A program made the position numbers and the translations under genes. From Brachypterus glaber (taxonomy: Eukaryota; Arthropoda; Insecta; Coleoptera; Kateretidae), in assembly GCA_958510825.1 (NCBI GenBank), contig OY294052.1, positions 2,377,816 to 2,441,815 of the forward strand: a stretch of 64,000 nt of DNA. Reading direction: 5' to 3'. The notes under the pieces were generated by a model that saw nothing but the letters and a program-made list of their open reading frames with translations, was not told where the DNA came from and made no database searches. Positions 34,166 through 43,652 of this stretch are shown here, in pieces (position 1 is the stretch's first letter; each line of letters starts with the position of its first letter).

Positions 34166-37100
34166 GTAAATCCATTCTGCGATACTTTTTTGTTTTGTAA
34201 AATATTGGTACCTCAGGTTTAAACTGTTTTATCTCGAAACTGGGCCAATTCAACTAGCAAAGAAAGCCTCAAGCAAGCTCCAGTGACATCGTACGCGCGT
34301 TATTGAATTGACTTAATTTCTAGAATTGACTTTTTTTCTAGGTACTAAAAATTAGAACTGAGTTACCGATATTTAAGGTTGGTTCAGGCATAATTATAAC
34401 TAACTAAACTAAGCAATTATGTCCATTTTATTGGCCAGATGAGAAGCCATGTATCTATTTGGCCAATTCAAAGGACAGAACGGATTGGTTTGCATAGTGA
34501 CAATTATGCCTGAATCAGCCTTTAATGTTTTTAATCTAAATAGGTGTTTCACATTGCTGTAGATTTTCTAATTGAATTTAAATCACTTATTTTTTGTTTT
34601 AATTATTGTTTGGATGAACGCCTTCCGACCCAGCGCCATCTTTAATGGGTGCCCTCCAGTAATCCATTTCTTCTTATTACTCGACCGTCTTAATGACGAC
34701 TTAGTTGAATAAATCTTAATTAAAAATTAATTTAACACCAACAACGGAGCAAAAGGCAAGCCCTTTCTGATACGATAAAGAAGATAGACGTTACACTGAT
34801 CTACAAAGTTTATATTTTAAGTATATTCTTATAAAGAGTGCGTAAAAAAGTTTTAAACACTTTGATTGCAATATTAGAGTGGATCTTGAATTTTTTTATT
34901 ATCTTAAAATTTTCATTTAGTTGTAACTAGAAAATTTTGAAAATATGAATGTGATCAAACTTCTCTAACAGGGTTTATGCCTGTCTTATTACGTTATTGT
35001 CCTGCAATAATCGATACTACCCAGCGTGCGACAGTCAGCACAGTTTTACAAGATGTTATAGTGGAAGAGCACAAAACACGAACTGCGTTTTTGTGTACGC
35101 CATTACCAACTGGATATAGATACATCATATTTACATGCATCTTTTCGATATTACTGTTACACTGGCAGTGCCATCTATGAAACAGAAGACGAACTAACAA
35201 GTTTAAGAAAAGGTGGCAATATTAGGGACATGGCAATAATTGGCCTACCCACCTTATATGAAATACAGCGCTGAGATAGTGAGAGGCAGGAATTTGCACT
35301 TTTTGGAATCTAAGCCGCACTTGATTCTTTTCCGCGTTAGAGCTGATTTATAACTTGGCTTTTTGTCATCGGGAGTTTTATCGCTTACGTGCCCCTGACA
35401 ATCTTATTTGTTTGTCTGATCGAATTTGTCTGATTTGGTGGTATACAACATTTCCTAAAATAAATTGAACATATTCACACTAAAAAATATATATGCACGG
35501 TCGATTGTGCAAAATTCTTTCATCAGTGTAAGAATATTGCTATACCGGGTGTTTCAGGAACTTGGTTTGCTTGAGCTTAACTTTTTTACTTTTTTAGGTA
35601 GGATCGTTTGCAGGAGCTACATTATGTATAATTTAAGATTTTTTTACATAGAATTTTTTAGGTCTCGCCGGAAATGAATGGAACTTTCGATTTTTTAAAT
35701 GGAAAACCCTGTATATTTTTACATATTTCGATTCAGAAATCAATTTTGAGAACAAGCATATGTAACTGACCCCGGGATCTGATTCAGGGCGCCAAAATAC
35801 CTAGGAATACCATGGTCCGGTCAAATAGTCCTGACTTTTTTTTGTACAATAATAATTAATAATATAATGCCGTCATTATTAAGATATTTCGGATAAAACC
35901 CTTTTATAAGACATCTGTGTAAATTTTACAAAGAAAATGCACAGGAATAAACCTTTAAATTGCTTTTCCAAATTTACGAGAGCTTCTGTATTATCGGTAT
36001 AATTATGCGGGTTGATAAAATAGGAAATGAGTTCTTACATGGAAACTCAATTACGGTTTTATTGAAATCTTTGCCAATACGGACTCGTCTCGTCTTCTTG
36101 TAAAACTAATACTATTTTGCAACATTAAAATTCGTCGTTACTCGAAATAGTCCAGTCAACAAGTATTGTTCATTACTCTTCTATTGTGACTGTATTTGAT
36201 GGTAAATCCATGGGCTTTTACTGGTTATCAGATTTATAATGCAATGAAAATGGAGGCAACACGTGGGTATAAGATCACATACCTTGAGATGATGTGTTGT
36301 TGCTGCTAGCCGGCTAGAATTGAATCCATGAGATGAAGTGTATAGCACTATTGAGAGTGCATAGTGTAAATGCGATGCACATTAGTCCTTAAAATGCACT
36401 TTAAACAAGCGGTTTTGTGGTAAGCATCACTTGCGTACACACGCGGTGAGGTCGGATGTCTATATTATCTGTTTTTCTTGTTCGTCACCAGGGCTAAATA
36501 AGGCGTGCGCACTTTTACCCTTATAAGCGTGCGGTTAAATTTTTGAATTTAAACTAAATTAGATTAAGCAAAAAATATATGAATTAACCACAATGACGAA
36601 AAAATCGAACAAGTATACTTTGTAGGTATACCTACAATTCATGCCTTTAGTATTTGTGGGGTCTAAATCCACTGCGTTTCATGAATTAAGTCATAAACAT
36701 GCTTCTTTTTTATCAATGGGTGAGTTTTTAACGATTGTCTAAACCTTGTTGGTTTTAAAATTCATGCTTACAAATGTTTTAACCGCGTAGTAACTTCCTA
36801 TGATCCTTCGAAGTACATTTTGTAAAATTTTTAAGAGAAATCTTGTGAATTACTATCTTTGGCGATTTTTTCTAATTTTAAACCCCAAATGCTTAAATGT
36901 TTCTTTGGGTGAACTCTATTATAATATTTATTGTTAACATAAAATTTTTTGAGTGTATGCTCTCGAAATAGCCGTCCTTTAGTACTTCTTAGGACAATTT
37001 TTTCAAAGAAATTCTCCTTATTGGCTGGGCGTAATTCCCTGCATAAAAGAGCGGTGACTATAGAAAAACGTCGTTCCAATTTTGCAATGGTAATTCGGTA

Positions 37101-38050
37101 CTCTTTTAGACGACGAGAACGAGATATTTTAACCAATTTATGGCAAAAACCACCCCTATTTGCCATTCACACTGATTGTACAGATAGTTTTTGCTGCTCA
37201 ATGAAGAATTTTGAAACAGTGATTAGATTAATGTTTTTTACAATCATTAAAGAGATTTAATGTGAAAGGAATTTTTTAATTTTTCAAGTGCTTTTTTAAT
37301 ATTTTCTGCATAACAAAATAATTTTCATTTCAAAAAGTAAACCGTACTAAAAGAGATGTGATTGTCATAGTTGTGATTATTTTCAGGGGTAATATCATAA
37401 GTGATACTAGGTTAGGTATCGGTGGTTTTTTACATAAATTTTACGAATATTAATCCCAATGACGAAAATGCAACGACTGCTTTAGCAGGATGTAGGAATG
37501 TAGTATGGACATTTCTAGATCAGTATACGATATTATCTCGTTATTTTTAATTTGCTTTTTGCATAACAAAATTATTGTGTGGCTGGTGTGACAGGGTCCT
37601 ATTCTATTTTAGTTTATTTTATAAAATTAATTAAATCCTGCACTTTTTTAGTAAGCAAAACTTTAATTAGATTAAACAAAACATATCCACCGTTGACAAT
37701 TTAGTTTTAATTAAAAACTTTTAATTAGGTAGTTCAATTTGAAATAAATAAAACCATATTTTTTTCTTTTATAATAAAACCAAGTAAAGTCAGACCAATG
37801 CTGCCCTCTTAGTTAAATCGTCCTAATTAACATTTTTGTCATTTTGGGCTTATCTGCCATGTTAGTTAGGACGTTTTAACTAAGTAGGGCACAATGCAAC
37901 CTATAATGAATATTTTAAAATCTTTACCTTCATCTTTTAAGAATTTTATTTTTCTTTCCATGTTGTAAACACTACATTTTTATTTTTAAAACTAGTGAGA
38001 TCTCCTTTTTTTCGAAATAAACTAACCACGGCCGTGAGGTATACTAAATC
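34166..38050. other. Long AT-rich stretch without recognised gene
   Basis: No supported gene or RNA. 35543-35712 begins 'taccgggtgtttcaggaact' and ends 'aaaaccctgtatattt', the ends typical of a small dispersed repeat. 36831-37260 is open on both strands (111 aa minus, 103 aa plus) with arginine and lysine-rich composition, but I recognise neither product. 36240-36500 is slightly GC-richer and not repeated in the window. The left flank of the LINE ends at 38050. Confidence 0.4.
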
Positions 38051-38064
38051 CCTGCTCTGCCTAT
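38051..38064. repeat. Target-site duplication of the intact LINE (left copy)
   Basis: CCTGCTCTGCCTAT, identical to 43639-43652. The bases beyond it differ at both sides, so its length is 14 bp. It fixes the 3' end of the minus-strand element. Confidence 0.92.
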
Positions 38065-38160
38065 GGTTATGGTTATTGGGGTGGAGGGTAGCTATCTACA
38101 CGCACTTAGGCCACTTAGCTGGGCCCATTGTACTTCCTCCCTTTGGTCGCAGCATTTAAT
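38065..38160 (-). other. LINE 3' UTR and tail
   Basis: Only 96 bases from the ORF2 stop to the target duplication. GC-rich (accaaagggaggaagtac, cctccaccccaataacc), with a terminal ATAACC pair and no AATAAA or poly(A). A short 3' UTR recognised by its own reverse transcriptase is usual for this group. Confidence 0.8.
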
Positions 38161-41100
38161 TTAACCTCTCAGCCATCCAATTTTTTGAATATATCTAAGA
38201 AGATGTCTGGGAGTGATGCTGCTTATACCGGCCATGTCGAGCCAGTACTCGTCTAGCATGGACCCTCTTATTAAGGCTAACGCTGGACAGTGACATAACA
38301 CATGTTCCATTGTTTCCTCTTCCATGTAGCATCCTCTACAGATGGGGTCGACTGGCTTCCCCATGATGTTAAGATGCTTATTTAGTTTGCAGTGACCTGT
38401 TACGATGCTTGCAAACTGTCTTAGGTTATCCCTTTTTAGTTGCATACAAAAGCGTGCTGTCTTTTCACACGGAGTGGGAAGGGCTGCTCTTGCATGTTTA
38501 CAGTCGTTTCTCGTAATCCAATTACGGGTGTGTTTTATGTGAGTTTCTTGATTAATGAGAGCTGTTTTAAAAGCGACAGATACAGGGATTATGGGCTCTG
38601 GACCAATAGGTACAGAGCCTGAGCCTGCTCGTGCCAATCTATCAGCTTCTTCATTGCCTACATTTCCATTATGCCCCTTTACCCATGAGAGTGTAACAGT
38701 ATTAGAAACTGCCGCTTCCTCCAGGGATTGGTGACATTCCAAAACTAGCTTTGAAGTAATTTTGAAAGACTTGATTGCTTGTATGGAAGCTTTGCTATCC
38801 GTAAGAATAGTTATTCTTCTATTACTGATTTCCCTTTCAGAAATAGCTCTCGCAGCATTTGTTATGCCTATTACCTCTGCCTGAAAGACCGAGGCATGCT
38901 TGCCAAGGGAAATGCTTATTTCTAACTCTAGATCTGGGCAGAAAACTCCTGCACCTGATCCTTCAGTTGTCTTTGAACCATCAGTGTACATGACAATGTC
39001 AGGTACGCTGTCAGTTTCTTCTTTAGTGGAAGCATAAGCTTGGTATGATCTATTAAAGATATACCTGGGAGCAACTAGATCGGTCTGAGATTCAAGAATG
39101 GGAGCTTGTGACACAAACCGTTCAAGAATAGACTCATGTCCAGTACGCGTTCCTCTTGCATTCCACGTACTATTTGCTTTCAGCCTAAGCGCTGTCTTTG
39201 CGGCCTCACCCTCAACAAAAATATTAAGGGGAGGAATACAAAGCAGAGTCTCTAAAGCTGCAGTTGGAGTTGATCGCATTGCACCGGTTATACTCATAAG
39301 AGCTAGTCTTTGAATATGATTTAGTTGCGTTCTTGCTGTAGTCAGTTGGGTTCTGGGCCACCATACAACTGAGCCATATGTTAGCATAGGCCTTATGACA
39401 GCGGTGTACAGCCAAAGGGTGATCCTGGGAGACAAACCCCAAGATCTGCCCAGTGCTCTACGACACTGCCAAAAAGCTATGCATGCTTTTTCTGTTTTTT
39501 GCTTAAGGTGTGGTCCCCAACACAGTTTGCTGTCAAGAAGAATTCCCAGATACTTTACTTCTTTAGAAAAGCTGAGTTGTTTTCCGAAAAGAAATGGGAC
39601 TTTGAGGTTTCCCAGTTTCCTTTTCTTAGTGAACAGGACCATCTCAGTCTTGGCTGGGTTAACCGAGAGAGAGTGATCATCACACCATTTCTGTAGAATA
39701 TTGAGTGCGCGCTGAATGAGATCGCACAGCACGCTCTCAAAATTCCCTGTAAGTAGTATGACTATGTCGTCTGCATATCCTATTGTGTAGAAAGAATTAT
39801 CGTTAAGGAGTGTTAATAGGCTGTCCACTACAAGGTTCCAAAGGAGAGGAGAAAGAACTCCACCTTGTGGGCAGCCTCTTGTTACAACTCCTCTTGTGAT
39901 TAATCCCCCTATGTTTAGTTGAACTGCTCTCCATTCAAGCATGTGTTGTATCCACTCAATGAGTGTGGGTGATACACCATGTCTTTGTAGGGCAGTTTTA
40001 ATGCTTTTAAAAGACGCTTTGTCAAACGCTCCTTCAACGTCGATAAACACAGAAAGTGTCGATGCTTTCAGTCCCAGGGATTTCTCGATTTGGGAAATTA
40101 CAGCTCGGAGAGCTGATTCCGTCGATCTGCCAGGGATGTAGGCGTGTTGATTTGGGTGTAGTTTAACTCTAGAGAGTGCACCATCCCGAATTTCTTTGTC
40201 AACCAGTTTTTCTAACGTTTTTAAAAGAAAAGACGTCAGGCTAATTGGTCGGTAGGATTTAGCTAGTGAGTAGTCTTTCCTTCCAGGCTTAGGAATAAAG
40301 GTTACTTTAACTTCTCTCCATGCTTTCGGAATGTATTTGAAAGCTATACATGCCTGAAAAATGTGTTTTAGTGGACTGGAGATTATATCCAGGCCCCACT
40401 GCAAAAGCGCTGGGAATACTCCGTCCAATCCTGGAGATTTAAAGGGAGAAAAAGTCCCAATGGCCCATTTTATGCGTTTCTCGTCAACCAGTTTGGAGGC
40501 CACTTTCCAGTCCTCTTTACTTGGAGGTGGAAGCGTATGTGGATGCCATTCCTGATTGGGAGTAATAACACATCCTGGGAAATGAGTTTCTAGGAGTATT
40601 GTAGAGGTACTTTGAAGGTCATCTGTATATGAGCCATCATTCCTTTTAATACTACCTAGTTTCTGTGATGAATCCTTGGAAAGGACTTTCTTTAGTCGGG
40701 CGGCGACCGTGGTAGATTCTATACTGCCACAAAAGTCCCTCCAAGCTCTCCTTTGATTTTCGCGAATTAATTTTTTGTATTCTTTTCGGTGCTCTGAATA
40801 AGCGGTCCAATCAGAATCCAACCGTGATCTCTTCGCCTTATTAAACAATTTTCTTGTTTCATTTTTCAGCTTTTGAAGTTTAGCACACCACCAGGGGTTA
40901 GTCAACTTCCTGTTTGCTGGAATTTTAATGGGACAAGAGTCCTCATATGAGTTAACGAGAGACCTTTGAAGATTATGTACATATTCTTCAATGTCGTTCG
41001 TTGAGTTAAAAACATTAGGGGGCTCCTTGACTCTGTTTTTCAGATGACTAATGAAAGCCTCCCTGTCTGTTTTCTTGGGGTTTCGATAGGCTTTTAACTC

Positions 41101-41790
41101 AGCTCTATCCAGATTTAACCTAAAGCGAATCCATCTGTGGTCCGAAAAGGAGGCCTCTGATGATACACGCCAGTCAGTTATTTGTTTTGAGATATCAGAA
41201 GTGGCCAGTGTAATGTCAATTACAGTCTGACCCCGGCGTGTTACGAATGTAGGTTCGCATCCACGATTTAATATCTCTAGGTTTGTGCCAGATAGAAACT
41301 CTAGCAGTACTTTGCCTCTTCCGTCGATGTTTTTGTTGCCCCACACAATGTGATGAGAGTTACTGTCACATCCAACTATAAGGCTTTTTTTCTCCCGTTG
41401 GCAAAAGTTTATCAGGTTGGCAAGTTCCTCTGATGGAGGTTGCGTACCTGTATCTTGTGGGAGGTATGCCGATGCTATAAAAAGTTCTTCTTGGTTACCC
41501 TTTACACTATAGTTCATTCTCACAGTTGTTAGGTCAGCTGTGCTGAACTGAGTTACTAGAGTAGCTTCATATTGCTTAGGTATGTATATACACGTCCTAG
41601 GCTTTTGAATATAGCTATTTACAAAAATAGTCCCTTTTAAGCTGCCGAAGCCGGAAACTTTCGATTTCACAATCCAGGGTTCTTGGATTAGTGTTATTGT
41701 GTCCGCATTACTGTCCAGGTGACGGCAGATGGTAGCTACCGCCGCCCGGCAGTGTTGCAAGTTAATTTGTATAATCTCAAGTCCAGACAT
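38161..41790 (-). CDS. LINE ORF2: endonuclease, reverse transcriptase, RNase H polyprotein
   Basis: 1,209 residues, complete. Residues 1-225 form an APE-like endonuclease: INLQH with N10, QEPW with E37, GCDSNSH with D142/N144, VIDITLA with D192, FSDHRW with D217/H218. Residues about 450-810 form the reverse transcriptase: KPGRK, SYRPISL, FIDVEGAFD with D584, RGCPQGGVLSPLLW, and GYADD with D674/D675. Residues 932-1058 are RNase H: YTDGSK D937, QAE E972, TDSK D998, WVKGH H1040, NEEADR D1050. The C-terminus has a C-x2-C-x8-H-x4-C knuckle (C1151, C1154, H1163, C1168). These activities nick chromosomal DNA, copy the element RNA at the nick and remove RNA. The start ATG lies 35 bases after the ORF1 stop, so translation probably needs reinitiation or a similar bicistronic mechanism. 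No key residue is missing. Confidence 0.96.
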   Translation of the reverse strand: MSGLEIIQINLQHCRAAVATICRHLDSNADTITLIQEPWIVKSKVSGFGSLKGTIFVNSYIQKPRTCIYIPKQYEATLVTQFSTADLTTVRMNYSVKGNQEELFIASAYLPQDTGTQPPSEELANLINFCQREKKSLIVGCDSNSHHIVWGNKNIDGRGKVLLEFLSGTNLEILNRGCEPTFVTRRGQTVIDITLATSDISKQITDWRVSSEASFSDHRWIRFRLNLDRAELKAYRNPKKTDREAFISHLKNRVKEPPNVFNSTNDIEEYVHNLQRSLVNSYEDSCPIKIPANRKLTNPWWCAKLQKLKNETRKLFNKAKRSRLDSDWTAYSEHRKEYKKLIRENQRRAWRDFCGSIESTTVAARLKKVLSKDSSQKLGSIKRNDGSYTDDLQSTSTILLETHFPGCVITPNQEWHPHTLPPPSKEDWKVASKLVDEKRIKWAIGTFSPFKSPGLDGVFPALLQWGLDIISSPLKHIFQACIAFKYIPKAWREVKVTFIPKPGRKDYSLAKSYRPISLTSFLLKTLEKLVDKEIRDGALSRVKLHPNQHAYIPGRSTESALRAVISQIEKSLGLKASTLSVFIDVEGAFDKASFKSIKTALQRHGVSPTLIEWIQHMLEWRAVQLNIGGLITRGVVTRGCPQGGVLSPLLWNLVVDSLLTLLNDNSFYTIGYADDIVILLTGNFESVLCDLIQRALNILQKWCDDHSLSVNPAKTEMVLFTKKRKLGNLKVPFLFGKQLSFSKEVKYLGILLDSKLCWGPHLKQKTEKACIAFWQCRRALGRSWGLSPRITLWLYTAVIRPMLTYGSVVWWPRTQLTTARTQLNHIQRLALMSITGAMRSTPTAALETLLCIPPLNIFVEGEAAKTALRLKANSTWNARGTRTGHESILERFVSQAPILESQTDLVAPRYIFNRSYQAYASTKEETDSVPDIVMYTDGSKTTEGSGAGVFCPDLELEISISLGKHASVFQAEVIGITNAARAISEREISNRRITILTDSKASIQAIKSFKITSKLVLECHQSLEEAAVSNTVTLSWVKGHNGNVGNEEADRLARAGSGSVPIGPEPIIPVSVAFKTALINQETHIKHTRNWITRNDCKHARAALPTPCEKTARFCMQLKRDNLRQFASIVTGHCKLNKHLNIMGKPVDPICRGCYMEEETMEHVLCHCPALALIRGSMLDEYWLDMAGISSITPRHLLRYIQKIGWLRG

Positions 41791-41825
41791 TGGGAATGAC
41801 TATTTGGTGAGTTGAGATCCCAACA

Positions 41826-43049
41826 TCAACAGACCCCCTTATTGCTTGGAGGGCCGTCCTTGGCGATGGGGTCAGTGGATTCAGAGGTGAAGACTTCTTC
41901 AACCTCCATATCCCCCGGTGCCCCGCCTGATGTTGAAGCCTCACCCTCACCAGCCACTTCCTGAGGTTGGGCTTTTGTTAATTTAACAGTAAGGTAGGAA
42001 AATAGATATTTTACCTTACCTCCCCTACTGGTTATGGCTTGTGCGTCTTCCTCAGATATGCCGAAGACAATAAGTTGACCTTTAGGGTCCTTCTTGACTT
42101 CCCTGTGGAAGACGCACCATTTATTAACATTGGCCCATGTATTTAGACCTTCAAGGCGCAACTTGACCTTCTCCAGACCATCGTCATCGTTCGAGATCCA
42201 GATGGAGGCCTTTGTCAGCCTTGGAAGCTCGTCTTGAGGGACCACTGCTAGATTAGCTCCTTCCCATAAATCTCCCAGTCTGGGCACAGCGCCCTTAAGC
42301 CACGTGAGGGTACCGGAGTCCTCACACGTGATCCTCAGGATTTCGCCAGTGTGCTTCATACTGGAGATTTGTGGGGGTGCTTTATTTTTAGCGGACAGAA
42401 TTTCGTCCACTTGTTTTGTTAACCCTTTGACAACCAGGTCATACTGGGAGCTGGTTAGCTTACCCAGTTGGCTCTGCTTGTCAATGATGGCCACTTTCAG
42501 GTGCTTGGCAGCAGCCTGAGAGTAACCACTTGGGTTGATAGTAGGCCTATTAATGGATTTTTGCTTCTTCTTCTGCAATGCAGGAGAGGGGCTCGATCCA
42601 TCTGACCTTATTCTTTTTGTGGCAGGAGTTCTTTCTCCAGCACTTCCACCTTTCGGTTTTAGCCCTGGTTTGGACCTACCTGCCGTATTTGCAGAAGATG
42701 ACCCTGAGGGCTGCTGGCTAGACCCAGAGGTTTTTGAGGTGGCTTCTTGAGCCAGCCTCGCCTTCCTTCTGCGTTTCGCCTCAGCTCCACAGACTCTCTT
42801 CTTTTTAGGCTTCTCACTCGAACCGGGTGGAATGTTTCCAGTCCCAGTACCTGAGCTTGAAGCCTTGGGTTCCTCGGTGTTAGGTCGAACAATGTCCGTA
42901 GTCCCAACACTCGGGGGTTTTGGGTTTCCATCCAACAGGTTGCCTTTTGGCGTGCCTGTTGAAGGGCTGATGGGTTTGGTCCCACTTAGGTCATCTGACG
43001 ACGGTCCTAAGTGGGATTGTGGGTTTTCAGGTTTTTTGTTAGATTCCAT
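41826..43049 (-). CDS. LINE ORF1: nucleic-acid-binding protein with DUF4780-like domain
   Basis: 407 residues. The first 180 are disordered and rich in Pro, Ser, Gly and Lys. They include a basic cluster, KPKKKRVCGAEAKRRRKAR (80-98), that would serve as a nuclear localisation and RNA-binding segment. Residues about 183-356 are a folded region (KVAIIDKQSQLGKLTSSQYD ... VFGISEEDAQAI ... YLFSYLTVKL), which I read as a DUF4780-like domain known from insect retroelement ORF1 proteins; this is from memory. The tail is acidic. No CCHC zinc knuckles are present, unlike Jockey or I-factor ORF1. It probably coats the element RNA and carries it to the nucleus. The start gives the longest frame and lies just after the GC-rich leader. 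It ends 35 bases before ORF2. Confidence 0.9.
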   Translation of the reverse strand: MESNKKPENPQSHLGPSSDDLSGTKPISPSTGTPKGNLLDGNPKPPSVGTTDIVRPNTEEPKASSSGTGTGNIPPGSSEKPKKKRVCGAEAKRRRKARLAQEATSKTSGSSQQPSGSSSANTAGRSKPGLKPKGGSAGERTPATKRIRSDGSSPSPALQKKKQKSINRPTINPSGYSQAAAKHLKVAIIDKQSQLGKLTSSQYDLVVKGLTKQVDEILSAKNKAPPQISSMKHTGEILRITCEDSGTLTWLKGAVPRLGDLWEGANLAVVPQDELPRLTKASIWISNDDDGLEKVKLRLEGLNTWANVNKWCVFHREVKKDPKGQLIVFGISEEDAQAITSRGGKVKYLFSYLTVKLTKAQPQEVAGEGEASTSGGAPGDMEVEEVFTSESTDPIAKDGPPSNKGVC

Positions 43050-43638
43050 GAACTAGTATATTGATTTCATCCTTTTGGCTCCTCACCCTCCTCGGAGTCC
43101 TCACATCTGGGGACGTCATGTCACAACTGACACGATCGCCAAGGCTACCAAGAGGATATAGCCTCCAGGAAGGTGTTGCACATGAGAAGGTTGCGAGTCA
43201 GTCCTGAGATGACTCGGCCCCCTATGTGCCCCCTCCTCCCCAAGAGACTCACCCTGGTGACCCTCTGACGGGACATCGCAGCCGATTGACCGAAATTGGG
43301 TTAGACTCCGGCCTCCCGTTTAGCTTCGTTCTAGGCCAAAGTGGTGTGTTGCTATTCGCTCAACCACCAGGACACTGTCACTCCACGACACGGGTATCCA
43401 CGCACGGCACAAACACGTGGGGCTTGCTCGCAATGCACAACCCTCATTCATCCGCATTCTATGCAGTAGGGCCGACACGTGGGTTTTTAGGCCCAGGTCA
43501 GCCGGTCATCCCGCATTACTTGGATGAAATATTGGATCACACACTCTCCAACTCTGCAAAACCAAAGAGTGGAGATTTCTCCCCACTTTGGATTACGGAT
43601 TTATCTATAGAAGAGATAGACCCAGTACCCGTGGGTAG
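43050..43638 (-). promoter_or_regulatory. LINE 5' UTR, presumed internal promoter
   Basis: 589 bases between the element's 5' end (GCTACCCACGGGTACTGGG) and the ORF1 start. It is GC-rich compared with the flanks. As with other full-length non-LTR elements the promoter must lie here. I see no TATA box at the expected place, and core elements cannot be assigned from sequence alone. The plus-strand frame 43226-43699 is a shadow. Confidence 0.6.
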
Positions 43639-43652
43639 CCTGCTCTGCCTAT
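43639..43652. repeat. Target-site duplication of the intact LINE (right copy)
   Basis: Identical to 38051-38064. The pre-insertion site can be read as '...actaaatc' + 14-mer + 'taatcagaat...'. Confidence 0.92.

Larger units (their letters stand above)
38065..43638 (-). mobile_element. Complete LOA/I-like non-LTR retrotransposon
   Basis: 5,574-bp element between 14-bp target duplications. In transcript order it has a GC-rich 5' UTR of 589 bp, ORF1 (407 aa), a 35-bp gap, ORF2 (1,209 aa) and a 96-bp 3' UTR. It ends in AATAACCATAACC, a short hexamer-like tail instead of poly(A). Its GC content is clearly above the surrounding DNA. Both frames are uninterrupted, and the endonuclease, polymerase and RNase H residues are all present. 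The clade call (LOA or relative in the I superfamily) rests on APE endonuclease plus RNase H in ORF2 and an ORF1 without CCHC knuckles; a reverse transcriptase tree would decide. Full length, intact frames and a perfect duplication suggest recent insertion and possible activity. Confidence 0.93.

Noticed and set aside
34977..35200. Opposed 67-aa and 68-aa ORFs
   Set aside because: Mutual shadows with no known motif. The plus peptide looks mildly protein-like but is unsupported.
36831..37260. Overlapping 111-aa (-) and 103-aa (+) ORFs
   Set aside because: Both strands are open over the same bases and neither product has a recognisable motif; probably chance, though unusual for AT-rich DNA.
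38440..43056. Several plus- and minus-strand ORFs of 60-108 aa
   Set aside because: Overlapping shadows of LINE ORF1 and ORF2 in other frames.
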